Origin: an uncultured Pirellulaceae bacterium | GTDB taxonomy: Bacteria > Planctomycetota > Planctomycetia > Pirellulales > Pirellulaceae | Assembly: GCA_938083195.1 (NCBI GenBank) | Contig: CALKCK010000025.1 | Coordinates: 62,001 to 126,000 of the forward strand | Direction of reading: 5' to 3' | Length of the DNA: 64,000 nucleotides | In this document: piece by piece, positions 1 to 8,152 of the stretch | Position numbering within the stretch: the first letter of the stretch is position 1 | How the letters are laid out: the number at the start of each line of letters is the position of its first letter | Notes under the pieces: model-generated | The model's input: only the letters and a program-made list of their open reading frames with translations | What the model was told of the DNA's origin: nothing | Database searches by the model: none | Program-made: the position numbers and the translations under genes

Positions 1-1128
1 TTTCCGCGAACCGGTAACGTTGGTTCTTTCTCCAACCATCAGGAAATTCGCGTCGTCTCGCAAGTTCAAAGGCCTTGACCCTGACAGTCGCGTCAATGGT
101 TCAATTTGATTTGGTTGATGCGGTTGGCACCCGCGAACCGCTTTGCTGATTGCCGCAATGTGGGCGGGAGTCGTCCCACAGCACCCTCCAACAATATTTA
201 ACCAACCGCTTTCTGCCCATTCTTTAATCGTGGCTGCCATTTGATCCGGGCCCAGATCAAACTCTCCCATTTCATTGGGGGTGCCTGCGTTAGGGTGACA
301 ACTGATGTAACGCGTCGAAATCTTAGAAAGCTCTTCAATGTGCGACCTCATGATGTCCGGGCCGAGGGCGCAGTTCATGCCGACACTTACCATTGGAAAA
401 TGAGAAATGGAATTCCAAAATGCCTCAACCAATTGGCCGGAAACAAACGTTGACCCAGACTCAGCAAAAGTTCCAGAAACCATGACGGGAACAACATTCC
501 CAGACTCTTCAAAGTATCGCGCAATTGCAAACAAACAGGCCTTCAGATTCAAAGTGTCAATGACCGTTTCGGGGAATAGAATATCAACCCCGGCTTCCAC
601 CAATGCCTTTACCTGAATGAAATAAGATTCCTCCATCTCTTCGAAAGACGTGTTTCGAAACGCAGGATCTTCGACCTTGGTACTGATCGCCGTCTGTTTT
701 GAAGTTGGGCCAATCGATCCGGCGACGAAACGCGGTTGATCAGGAGTCTTCGCGGTGTATTCATCCGCCGCCCGCCTTGCGTTGGCAACTCCCGCAAAAT
801 TAATTTCCCGAACAATATCTTCGGGGAAATCAAAATCACTCAATCCAACCAGACTCGCTTGAAACGTATTGGTTTCAATAATATCTGCTCCGGCCTCCAG
901 GTATTGACGATGCAACTCGGTAATTTTTTCAGGGTGAGTTAGCCCGAAAACATCCGTGCAATTTTTGAGATCATGAGGCCATTCTTTAAATCGCTCACTC
1001 CGAACTTCGGCCTCCGTTAAACCGAGCCCGAAAATCATCGATCCCATCGCTCCATCAAGTACCAAAATCTCTTTTTCAAGCCGATTAAGAAACAAATCAG
1101 TTTTACTTTTTTGGTTAACCACAGACAC
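1..1128 (-). CDS. metH: Methionine synthase, homocysteine-binding part (5' portion)
   Basis: Cobalamin-dependent methionine synthase transfers a methyl group from methyltetrahydrofolate to homocysteine in the cytoplasm. The reverse strand reads open from a GTG at 1128 to the window edge (376 codons). Near the N terminus it has DGAMGSM and the family pattern ETNTFQA; the three zinc-ligand cysteines of the homocysteine S-methyltransferase domain appear as GMNCALGP and GGCCGTTPAHI. The last residues, GERTNVTGSRK, are the opening of the pterin-binding domain, so this is full MetH continuing leftward, not a stand-alone homocysteine methyltransferase. GTG was chosen because GAAGGGAA lies about 10 bases upstream; an in-frame TTG sits slightly further up. 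The 155 bases upstream show no cobalamin or SAM riboswitch that I can recognise. Methionine made here links conceptually to the salvage genes near 35 kb. Confidence 0.93.
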   Translation of the reverse strand, partial: MSVVNQKSKTDLFLNRLEKEILVLDGAMGSMIFGLGLTEAEVRSERFKEWPHDLKNCTDVFGLTHPEKITELHRQYLEAGADIIETNTFQASLVGLSDFDFPEDIVREINFAGVANARRAADEYTAKTPDQPRFVAGSIGPTSKQTAISTKVEDPAFRNTSFEEMEESYFIQVKALVEAGVDILFPETVIDTLNLKACLFAIARYFEESGNVVPVMVSGTFAESGSTFVSGQLVEAFWNSISHFPMVSVGMNCALGPDIMRSHIEELSKISTRYISCHPNAGTPNEMGEFDLGPDQMAATIKEWAESGWLNIVGGCCGTTPAHIAAISKAVRGCQPHQPNQIEPLTRLSGSRPLNLRDDANFLMVGERTNVTGSRK

Positions 1129-1272
1129 TTTTGGTTGTTCCCTTCGCCGCAAAATGAATTGCGGTGTTAATTCAGGTCAGGTAGGCAAAACGGCAGCATA
1201 TGACAGCACTTATTTTAGTTCAGAATCGAATTCTCCGAAACCGAAGGCTCAAGACAATCTCAGGGTAGGCCG

Positions 1273-1323
1273 ATGAGTAAGAAGTGCACCAATCTGCCAA
1301 CTCGCCATCAGGTCTTGAGATGA
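1273..1323 (+). CDS. Possible 16-residue leader peptide
   Basis: A 16-codon frame starts at ATG 1273 behind TAGG and ends with TGA at 1321-1323. That stop overlaps the ATG at 1320-1322 of the following P-loop gene in an ATGA arrangement typical of translational coupling. The peptide MSKKCTNLPTRHQVLR resembles nothing I know. It may be a coupling leader or a chance frame; only its position is suggestive. Confidence 0.25.
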   Translation: MSKKCTNLPTRHQVLR

Positions 1324-2864
1324 ATCCAACGATTATTGTTCAGCAAAACTACGATTTTTCCGATCTCGTGTTACCCGCAAACCAACTGTCTGTTCAACCG
1401 GTTACCACCACTTCAAAAGCGGCTGTCATTCGCCCAATGGCACCAACGTCGGTGCAGACAAGTAGTCATGCCAAATCGACTCTCGCGGGGCAACCACATT
1501 TCCAGTCGATCGCCGATGAAAACCACGGTCAAATAGGGAAAACGGATTCGCAACCACGACAATTTTCATCAGACGGCCACCCCTCAGCAGCTCCGCGGTC
1601 GATCCCGGTTGAAATTCGTCCAGTTTCTTCGCCAACGCCGTCGAATGCCGCTCCTCCGCATTCCGAGATTGATTTCGAACCGCAATTCCATACCAGTGTA
1701 AACACGACCGCACTGCCTGAAGACCAATGCTTAGACCTGTTGGCCACTCTCAGCCCAAATGGATATCTGCCGTTGCAAACGCCAGATATTCCTCCAACGC
1801 AATCCTCCGGATCAGGCGTGATCCCCAACTTCGAAGAGCTCACAAAAGGCATTGGAGCAGCACCTCGAGTTGCCCTCTCGCAAACTGGGCAACCCTACCG
1901 GTCAGCGAGTGGTTCAGACCGCGCCGATCAATTGCTCGCCCAAGGCAGACGAGAGGAATCAGCGATCAAAATCGATCAAGATTTCCAGGCTACAGTGAAG
2001 GCTCGAATCGATGCAGAGGTCTTATCACAGCTTTCCGGTAGCCAAACGAAAGAGAAAACCCACCACACGCGATCCGATCTCGCAGACCTCAACCAGCTCG
2101 CGCAAACAAGCAGTCATTCTCGAGAGACAATCCAGGCGGAAGCGGCAAAAGTGACTCAGGAGTTTCTGCATGGCAGCAAAGATGAAATCCCTAGTAATGT
2201 TGCCGCTTGGGACGTCGAGGATTTTCGCTGGCCAGAAACCACCAACCAAATGATCGTCTCAGGTGGGAATTCTCTTAAGCACCTCCACCAAAGTCTCCTC
2301 GATCTAATCCGCCCGCAACAATCACGCATCATTATTGGTGGAGTCGGACGCGGCGAAGGGACCACTTCCATTGCAATAAGTCTCGCTCGCTGGATTGCAG
2401 CCTCTGGAAAAAAAGTTCTTTTGATTGACGGTGATCTCTCCAAAGCAGACCTCAGTCGGCAAGCAGGAATGGCAAAAGATATTTCATGGATGAATTCCAT
2501 TCGCCACTCACTCCCCAATGCCGAACTAACGGTGCGATCTCAAAAATCGAATCTGTGCTTATTGCCACTAGACTCAGTGGAATCCAGAAGCCAATGGCCA
2601 AGATTCATCTACGACGAACTGGGAAAGATTATTGACCAAGCACGGTGCGATTTTGATCTAATCATTACAGACGTAGGGCCAGTAGAACAAATGATGGCCG
2701 AGCTAAGCCGCCCCAGTTGTATCGCCGACGCTACCGTGCTCGTCCACGATGGAGTACAATCGGGGACACTGAAAACGGCTCAAAACCGGATGAAAATGTT
2801 TGGGTTAAGTAACTTGATCATTGCTCAAAACCGGGCAACATTACCAACGCAAAACGCCGCCTAG
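1320..2864 (+). CDS. ParA/BY-kinase-like P-loop ATPase
   Basis: The N-terminal two thirds is low complexity, rich in Ser, Pro, Thr and Gln, and probably disordered. The last ~180 residues form a MinD/ParA-type nucleotide-binding domain like that of bacterial tyrosine kinases (CpsD/Wzc ATPase part): deviant Walker A GGVGRGEGTTS, Walker A' LLIDGDLSKADLS and a Walker B-like FDLIITDVGP. The Wzz transmembrane part and the tyrosine-rich tail of classical BY-kinases are absent. It may control polysaccharide assembly, which would fit the GT-C glycosyltransferase 40 bases downstream, but the function is inferred from fold and context. The start is uncertain: ATG 1320 (used here, coupled to the leader frame) or GTG 1284, which would add 12 residues. 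Confidence 0.75.
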   Translation: MNPTIIVQQNYDFSDLVLPANQLSVQPVTTTSKAAVIRPMAPTSVQTSSHAKSTLAGQPHFQSIADENHGQIGKTDSQPRQFSSDGHPSAAPRSIPVEIRPVSSPTPSNAAPPHSEIDFEPQFHTSVNTTALPEDQCLDLLATLSPNGYLPLQTPDIPPTQSSGSGVIPNFEELTKGIGAAPRVALSQTGQPYRSASGSDRADQLLAQGRREESAIKIDQDFQATVKARIDAEVLSQLSGSQTKEKTHHTRSDLADLNQLAQTSSHSRETIQAEAAKVTQEFLHGSKDEIPSNVAAWDVEDFRWPETTNQMIVSGGNSLKHLHQSLLDLIRPQQSRIIIGGVGRGEGTTSIAISLARWIAASGKKVLLIDGDLSKADLSRQAGMAKDISWMNSIRHSLPNAELTVRSQKSNLCLLPLDSVESRSQWPRFIYDELGKIIDQARCDFDLIITDVGPVEQMMAELSRPSCIADATVLVHDGVQSGTLKTAQNRMKMFGLSNLIIAQNRATLPTQNAA

Positions 2865-2904
2865 ACAAACTGCACCGCGGGCCGCGTGCTGACTTGAGAG
2901 TTAA

Positions 2905-4506
2905 GTGAAGTTAACCCGCCAACCGTGGATCACCATTTCCGCCCTCGCCTTGATTGTGGCTGTCGGAGGCTGGTTGCGTTTTGAAGTTGCAACGCAAGAC
3001 TTGCTTTGGCTAGACGAATTGCACACGGGCTGGGTTGTTGATGCTCCCGTGTTCAGCAACATCGCATCGCGTGCTGCAGATGGGAATCAAACTCCAGTTT
3101 TTTTCTGGATTACCTACCTGCTAATCCAATTACCAATCCGGCCTGAACTAGGACTCCGCCTCGTTTCTCTGATGGCTGGCATTGCCCTCAACGCAATCGC
3201 TCCCCTTTGGGTTTGGCGGTGGTCAGGCAGTCGCCTCGGGGCTCTGCTAACTGCAGTATTGATCGCCTCGGACTTAAACTTTATTTATTATAGTACCGAG
3301 GCTCGACCTTACGCTTTGATCGAGCTTTTAAGTCTGATTCAATTCGGTCTTTTCTTTCGGCTTTTATGGCCATCTTTTTCTAAATCACCTATCAATCAAC
3401 ACGCCAACTGCCAATCAAATTTAAGGCTTCAAATTCCATTCGCACTCGTCTCCTTAGTCATGATTTACACCCACTTAACTTCGGTTTGGTTGTTAATTAC
3501 GGAGGCAATAATTTTAGTAATCTGCTTCTCTTATTCCCCCATTCTCCTTCGCAGAGCTCGACTTTGGCTGCCCGCAGCGGCGGTCATCTGCACGGGATTT
3601 TTACCTTTCGCCATTACCACTGGCAACATTTACTCCAGACGCAACAACTGGGAATCAGTCTCCTCGATCTCCAATCTTTTGACGAACAATCTCCCGGGAC
3701 TCTTCATTACAATTTTCACTCCCCTTCTTCTGTTGATAACTTATTTCATTGTTAAAAAACCACAGCCACAAGTAATGCCGCGACAACGCCAACAACTTGG
3801 ACTGATTCTACTCTGGGCGATTGTCCCTTTTGGCTGTGTCATCCTAACAAGCCTATTCGAAATCGCGCCGCTAGCGCTGCATCGCTATACGCTGATCGGC
3901 GCTGCTGCGGTGCCTATCTTTGCGGGGTACTGCGCAGCATTTTTCCACTCGACATTGGAAAGAATCATCTTTGTTGGTTTTGTTTTTTGTGGCGTGATTT
4001 TGACAGGCAATTCAGTAATCCCTAATTCCCTGAACCCGTTTACCGAAGGCGAGACAGTGCCACATTTTCGTGTTGAAAACTGGCAAGCTCCGATCGAAAA
4101 GATCAATTCGACGAAAGGCCAAACAGATTACCCAGTTTTTGTTTTCGCCAATATCATCGAAGATGCAGACGCTATTAAGATTGACGACCCGCGTTTCCAA
4201 AAATATTTGTTATTCCCACTATCTTGGCCCTACTCGCTCGACCGGGTCTACCCAGCAGTCTCCGCTGGACCTACGCTCGAAGAACCTCACTTTCGGCCTA
4301 GCCAGATTCAACAAGCATTCGCAAGCAGAGGTTGTTGGGTCATCGTACGCGGAACCAAAGAACTAGCTGAGCGAATCGGACTTGAACTTGAATTGAATCT
4401 TGAAATCGAGATCGGCAGGAATTTAGCCAATTTCAAATCGCCGATTCAAACACAGTTCTATGAAACGCCGGGCAGTCCCGTTTACTTAATTTCCGTCGCT
4501 TGGTGA
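2905..4506 (+). CDS. GT-C family membrane glycosyltransferase (GT39/ArnT-like)
   Basis: A polytopic membrane protein of 533 residues with about ten hydrophobic segments, starting with LALIVAVGGWLRF. The first periplasmic loop has LLWLDELHTGW, matching the catalytic Asp-Glu loop of GT-C enzymes of the PMT/ArnT type, which use polyprenyl-phosphate sugars at the outer face of the inner membrane. The long soluble C-terminal segment also fits. The start is GTG 2905 with GAGAG upstream. It follows the P-loop gene closely and is probably in the same transcript, suggesting envelope glycan or glycoprotein synthesis. Its last 25 bases overlap the 3' end of the convergent oxidase gene. The acceptor cannot be told from sequence. 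Confidence 0.8.
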   Translation: MKLTRQPWITISALALIVAVGGWLRFEVATQDLLWLDELHTGWVVDAPVFSNIASRAADGNQTPVFFWITYLLIQLPIRPELGLRLVSLMAGIALNAIAPLWVWRWSGSRLGALLTAVLIASDLNFIYYSTEARPYALIELLSLIQFGLFFRLLWPSFSKSPINQHANCQSNLRLQIPFALVSLVMIYTHLTSVWLLITEAIILVICFSYSPILLRRARLWLPAAAVICTGFLPFAITTGNIYSRRNNWESVSSISNLLTNNLPGLFITIFTPLLLLITYFIVKKPQPQVMPRQRQQLGLILLWAIVPFGCVILTSLFEIAPLALHRYTLIGAAAVPIFAGYCAAFFHSTLERIIFVGFVFCGVILTGNSVIPNSLNPFTEGETVPHFRVENWQAPIEKINSTKGQTDYPVFVFANIIEDADAIKIDDPRFQKYLLFPLSWPYSLDRVYPAVSAGPTLEEPHFRPSQIQQAFASRGCWVIVRGTKELAERIGLELELNLEIEIGRNLANFKSPIQTQFYETPGSPVYLISVAW

Positions 4507-5666
4507 CACGTAACGCGAGCTGGAGAGAAAGGTCGCAGGTCGACAGTTGGTTCTTTTTCGTCTGCCAAATCAGCTAAAACCACCGCAGTCCCGGTCGACA
4601 AGTGCAAACCACTCTTGAAATGCCCTGTCGCAACAAATGCGTTTCCTGAATCACCAAGCTTGCCTAAATACGGAAATCCATCATAAGTAGCCGGACGGAG
4701 GCCAGCCCAAGATCGAATAAAAGTCGCATCACTTAAATTCCCACCAAAACTTTCCGCCCAACCTCTCAACTCTTCTACTTCCGATGCAGTAGTCCTACAG
4801 TCAAACCCCACCTCTTCAATTGTAGCTCCGGCGAGCACATGCCCATCCGTTCGAGGGACAAGATAGCGGCTACCATCATTGATGACAGGCAATCCAAACG
4901 CCGACGATAAAGGATCGACTTTATATAACGCAATCTGCCCCCGCACCGGCTGCATTGGCAAAACGATCTCAAGTGGCTTTATCAGTTGCTCCGTCCACGG
5001 ACCTGCCGTGAAAAAATACTGATCACCAACAAATTCTTCTCCCCCAGTGCTGATTCCTGCCAGGCTTCCATTGGCGACTTGCACCTGACACATTCCGGCA
5101 TGTTCATGCAGCGTCACACCCAAACTTTGACAGGCACTTACCAGCGCCGCGAGATGGGTCGGATTTGAAAATTGAGATTCGCCTGGAACCCATAGAGCCT
5201 TAGAAATATTTGGCACAATTTCGTCGCGATGCACTTTTGAATCTGAATTTAAAAAAGACAAACGTTCCACCGCTTCGTCGACCTTCAATTCTTCAAAGAG
5301 AATATCACGACTCTCCCACTCAAATTGCATTCCCGTCAGCGCGGCCACTTCACCGGCACTCCTTGCGATATAGAGCCCACCGCATTTCCGAAAACCGTTA
5401 TCAACACCGGTCAGTTGCTGCAATTCTTCAGCCCAAAGTTCATGGATCTCGCTGCTGATAGCTTCGAGAACTTCCATCGGGTGAATGGCCGTCGCACGAC
5501 ATGTGGGCGGTAAAATCCCAGCTCCAGCCCAAGACGCTTTCTCACCAAAACCTTCTTGCTCGAGCAACACAACATCGTGCTTACGTTTGGCTAACTCGTA
5601 AGCCAGCGAGAGTCCGATGACACCTCCACCGACAATAATTTTTCGCATAGTTTTTGGTTTTCGCAT
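4482..5666 (-). CDS. thiO: Glycine oxidase ThiO-like FAD-dependent oxidoreductase
   Basis: A DAO-family flavoprotein of 394 residues. The N terminus holds the FAD dinucleotide-binding motif IIVGGGVIGLSLAYELA, an acidic residue after the second strand (VVLLEQ) and the ThiO-type segment KASWAGAGILPP. The C terminus has GLRPATYDGFPYLG and ATGHFKSGLHLSTGTA, typical of glycine/D-amino-acid oxidases. ThiO oxidises glycine to the iminoacetate used for the thiazole of thiamine; no other thi gene lies nearby, so a different amine substrate is possible. It starts 6 bases after the upstream DUF2064 gene with AAGGA before the ATG, so the two are probably cotranscribed. Its 3' end overlaps the convergent glycosyltransferase by 25 bases. 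Confidence 0.85.
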   Translation of the reverse strand: MRKPKTMRKIIVGGGVIGLSLAYELAKRKHDVVLLEQEGFGEKASWAGAGILPPTCRATAIHPMEVLEAISSEIHELWAEELQQLTGVDNGFRKCGGLYIARSAGEVAALTGMQFEWESRDILFEELKVDEAVERLSFLNSDSKVHRDEIVPNISKALWVPGESQFSNPTHLAALVSACQSLGVTLHEHAGMCQVQVANGSLAGISTGGEEFVGDQYFFTAGPWTEQLIKPLEIVLPMQPVRGQIALYKVDPLSSAFGLPVINDGSRYLVPRTDGHVLAGATIEEVGFDCRTTASEVEELRGWAESFGGNLSDATFIRSWAGLRPATYDGFPYLGKLGDSGNAFVATGHFKSGLHLSTGTAVVLADLADEKEPTVDLRPFSPARVTCHQATEIK

Positions 5667-5672
5667 ATTTCC

Positions 5673-6392
5673 TTATCCACTTCTGCCAAGTGCGAAACGT
5701 ATCTCCTCAAGCAACTTCGTTTCCTTTTCATCAGCCAAAGACGGTTGGATTTGAATGTCACTGGCCATTTTTTCTTCGAGTGCTAACAAACTATTTAGCT
5801 CATCGACATCTTCTAAGGGGTCAAGCATCGCAAAGTCAATTTTCTGTCGCTCCAGATGGGCGATCGTTGAGGACAAGACAGTCGGTGTGCTCCATTCTAT
5901 CTCTGTAAAGATATCAAAGCACGTTTCACGCATTCCCAACAGGTAATAACCGCCGTCCACACTTGGCCCAATAACAACCGAGGAATGATCCAAATCTTCA
6001 AAAGCCTGTTCCACCGAGGCAGATTTGATCTGAGGGCAATCGGCTCCAATAATTACCACCTTGCGAACACTCTGTCCTGGCGATCTAGCCAACTCAAATT
6101 GATCGGAAAAAAACGAACGCATTCGAGTCCCTAAACCCCCTGTTGATTGTGGATAAAGCCCCCAGGAATCAGGGAGAATTTCACGAAAACTAGTCTCCCG
6201 CTCAGGTGGGGAATAAACAAGTCGCCTGTCAGTCCCCACAGCCCGTAATTTTCTGAGCAAATGATTCAAAAAAGCGAAATACAAATCGCATGCTTTTTCG
6301 TCCCCAATACTCACGGCAAGCCTTGTTTTAACCCTTCCAGGCTGCCAAAACTTGGCAAAGAGTCCTAAATGATTTTGTGCTTTTTTCGACAT
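5673..6392 (-). CDS. TIGR04282/DUF2064 nucleotidyl/glycosyltransferase-like protein
   Basis: A 239-residue GT-A-like protein of the DUF2064/TIGR04282 family, some members of which are named arsenosugar biosynthesis glycosyltransferases. Visible family signatures are FAKFWQPGRVKTRLA (13-26), IIGADCP (114-120), the metal-binding-like DGGYYLLG (146-153) and FTEIEWSTPTVLSST. Relatives include molybdenum cofactor and phospholactate nucleotidyltransferases. The substrate is unknown; no arsenic genes are nearby. It is first in a two-gene unit with the ThiO-like oxidase and divergent from the kinase gene. Confidence 0.82.
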   Translation of the reverse strand: MSKKAQNHLGLFAKFWQPGRVKTRLAVSIGDEKACDLYFAFLNHLLRKLRAVGTDRRLVYSPPERETSFREILPDSWGLYPQSTGGLGTRMRSFFSDQFELARSPGQSVRKVVIIGADCPQIKSASVEQAFEDLDHSSVVIGPSVDGGYYLLGMRETCFDIFTEIEWSTPTVLSSTIAHLERQKIDFAMLDPLEDVDELNSLLALEEKMASDIQIQPSLADEKETKLLEEIRFALGRSG

Positions 6393-6607
6393 AGTGGGCC
6401 ACGGTGAGAAGGCCGGATTTTTGTTACAATCAGTTCAAACGGTAATGGATTCATTTGACAAACAGCTTGATTCGGGACTCCTGTTTATGAAAATCCTTAT
6501 TCTTCTAATTGAGTAGTAGAGTAAGGGTATCAATTACCCCAGAATCAACCAACCGGACAGGATTGTTTTCGGTTGCCGTAAAAGGAATATTCCAAGGCAC
6601 TTCATTC

Positions 6608-7975
6608 ATGTCGGAACCCAGCGCCAAAAGCTTTCTAAAACTGCTAGAGCGCAGCGGCATTGTCGCTGAAGATCGACTCAAATCCTCCTTAGCCAAGCTA
6701 TCGACCAAGGCAGATGGCAAAACAATTAATCTGAAGGATTTAGCTGGACACCTCATGGAGTCTGGCCTGATCACCCAATGGCACATCGACAAGCTTTTAG
6801 CTGGTAAATACAAAGGATTTTTCCTAGGCAAATACAAACTTCTGGGGCACCTAGGATCCGGGGGAATGAGTAGCGTCTATTTAGCTCAACATAAAATCTC
6901 GGAACAATTTCGAGCCATCAAAGTGCTACCGCGAAAAAAAGTCGCGGACAAAAGTTACCTGGATCGCTTCTATCTTGAAGCCCGCGTTGCTGCCAGCTTG
7001 AACCATCCGAATGTCATTCGTATCTACGACATTTGCAATGAAGGCGATACGCACTACATGGTGATGGAGTATGTCGATGGGACCGACCTCTATGAACTGG
7101 GAAAGAAGAACGGACCTTTCGACTTTAACTCTGCGGCAAAATTCACCGCGCAAGCAGCAGAGGGACTAATCCATGCTCACCAGCAAGACCTAGTTCATCG
7201 TGATATAAAACCAGCGAATCTTTTCAAAACAGACCAAGGTTTAATCAAAATCCTGGACCTCGGCCTTGCCTTAGTCAACCAAAACGATTCTCAATCGCTG
7301 ACCGTTCTTCATAATGAAAAAGTAATGGGGACTGCCGACTACTTGTCACCCGAGCAGGCCGTCAATAGCCATGACGTCGATTCGAGAGCGGATATTTATA
7401 GCTTGGGATGCACACTCTATTATTTTTTGACCGGCCACCCCCCGTTCCCAAAAGGCAGTTTGGCTCAACGGATTGCGATGCACCAGTCGCTCGCTCCCAA
7501 GAGCATTTACGAAAGCCGCCCCGAGTGTCCAGAATCACTCGTTAAAATTTGTGAAAAAATGATGGCGAAAGATCCCGACGATCGCTATCAAACCTGCGAT
7601 GAGGTTAAATCCGAACTAATGGCTTTGGTAGAGTCTGGTGAATTGGAGAATATCGCTACGTTTGCCCCCGAGGACTCATTAATCGAGAAAACCTCCTCGA
7701 CCACGGTTTCAGCGACGGACCATGACACAACACTCGCCGTCATAAAATCAGTCGAGCCCGTTGATGAAAGCAATATTGGCCATGCTATCGAAGAGTCGGC
7801 GAACGCTTCTTCCCATGTGAACAAAGCAAGCGAATCGCAAAAAAGCAATCGGATCACGCCCCCTCCTCCTCGCAAGAGAAGAAGGCCACCCCCTAAGTGG
7901 GTTGTCCCCGCGGCCATTGCAGCAATGTTTCTTATTCTTATCGCGGTGCTAACATTAGTTAGCTTCCTCCTTTAA
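6608..7975 (+). CDS. Membrane-anchored Ser/Thr protein kinase (Hanks type, planctomycete form)
   Basis: Before the kinase domain lies a ~70-residue helical module containing HLMESGLITQWHIDKLLAGK and then FFLGKYKLLG, a pre-kinase region common in planctomycete kinases. The kinase domain follows: glycine loop LGSGGMSSVYLA, lysine in AIKVL (105), catalytic HRDIKPANL (197-205) and DLG in place of DFG (217-219). A linker of about 150 residues, acidic then Pro/Arg rich (PPPPRKRRRPPPK), precedes one transmembrane helix at the extreme C terminus (431-453), giving a tail-anchored kinase with no sensory domain outside. ATG 6608 was chosen (AAGG upstream); an in-frame TTG at 6509 would add 33 residues that do not belong to the module. 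Confidence 0.9.
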   Translation: MSEPSAKSFLKLLERSGIVAEDRLKSSLAKLSTKADGKTINLKDLAGHLMESGLITQWHIDKLLAGKYKGFFLGKYKLLGHLGSGGMSSVYLAQHKISEQFRAIKVLPRKKVADKSYLDRFYLEARVAASLNHPNVIRIYDICNEGDTHYMVMEYVDGTDLYELGKKNGPFDFNSAAKFTAQAAEGLIHAHQQDLVHRDIKPANLFKTDQGLIKILDLGLALVNQNDSQSLTVLHNEKVMGTADYLSPEQAVNSHDVDSRADIYSLGCTLYYFLTGHPPFPKGSLAQRIAMHQSLAPKSIYESRPECPESLVKICEKMMAKDPDDRYQTCDEVKSELMALVESGELENIATFAPEDSLIEKTSSTTVSATDHDTTLAVIKSVEPVDESNIGHAIEESANASSHVNKASESQKSNRITPPPPRKRRRPPPKWVVPAAIAAMFLILIAVLTLVSFLL

Positions 7976-7999
7976 TTACAACGTCTCTTAATTACAACG
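7972..7999. repeat. Short direct repeat (2 x 12 bp)
   Basis: TTAATTACAACG occurs twice, at 7972-7983 and 7988-7999, with four bases between. The first copy contains the kinase stop codon. It is probably a small local duplication. Confidence 0.5.
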
Positions 8000-8152
8000 C
8001 CAACCTAACGCTTTGATGAACCTTGAATTTGTTTTGAACCTTCAGCTTTAAGTTTAAGTGGGGCTTTCCATTCCCTTTCAAATTTAGCCGTTCGTCAAAA
8101 TTTTTCGCAAAACCAACCAACAATAGATCAACAAAATATCCGAGACAAGCAA

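Noticed and set aside
1129-1283. Possible cobalamin or SAM riboswitch upstream of metH
   Set aside because: I could not find the conserved core elements of either riboswitch in this 155-base region.
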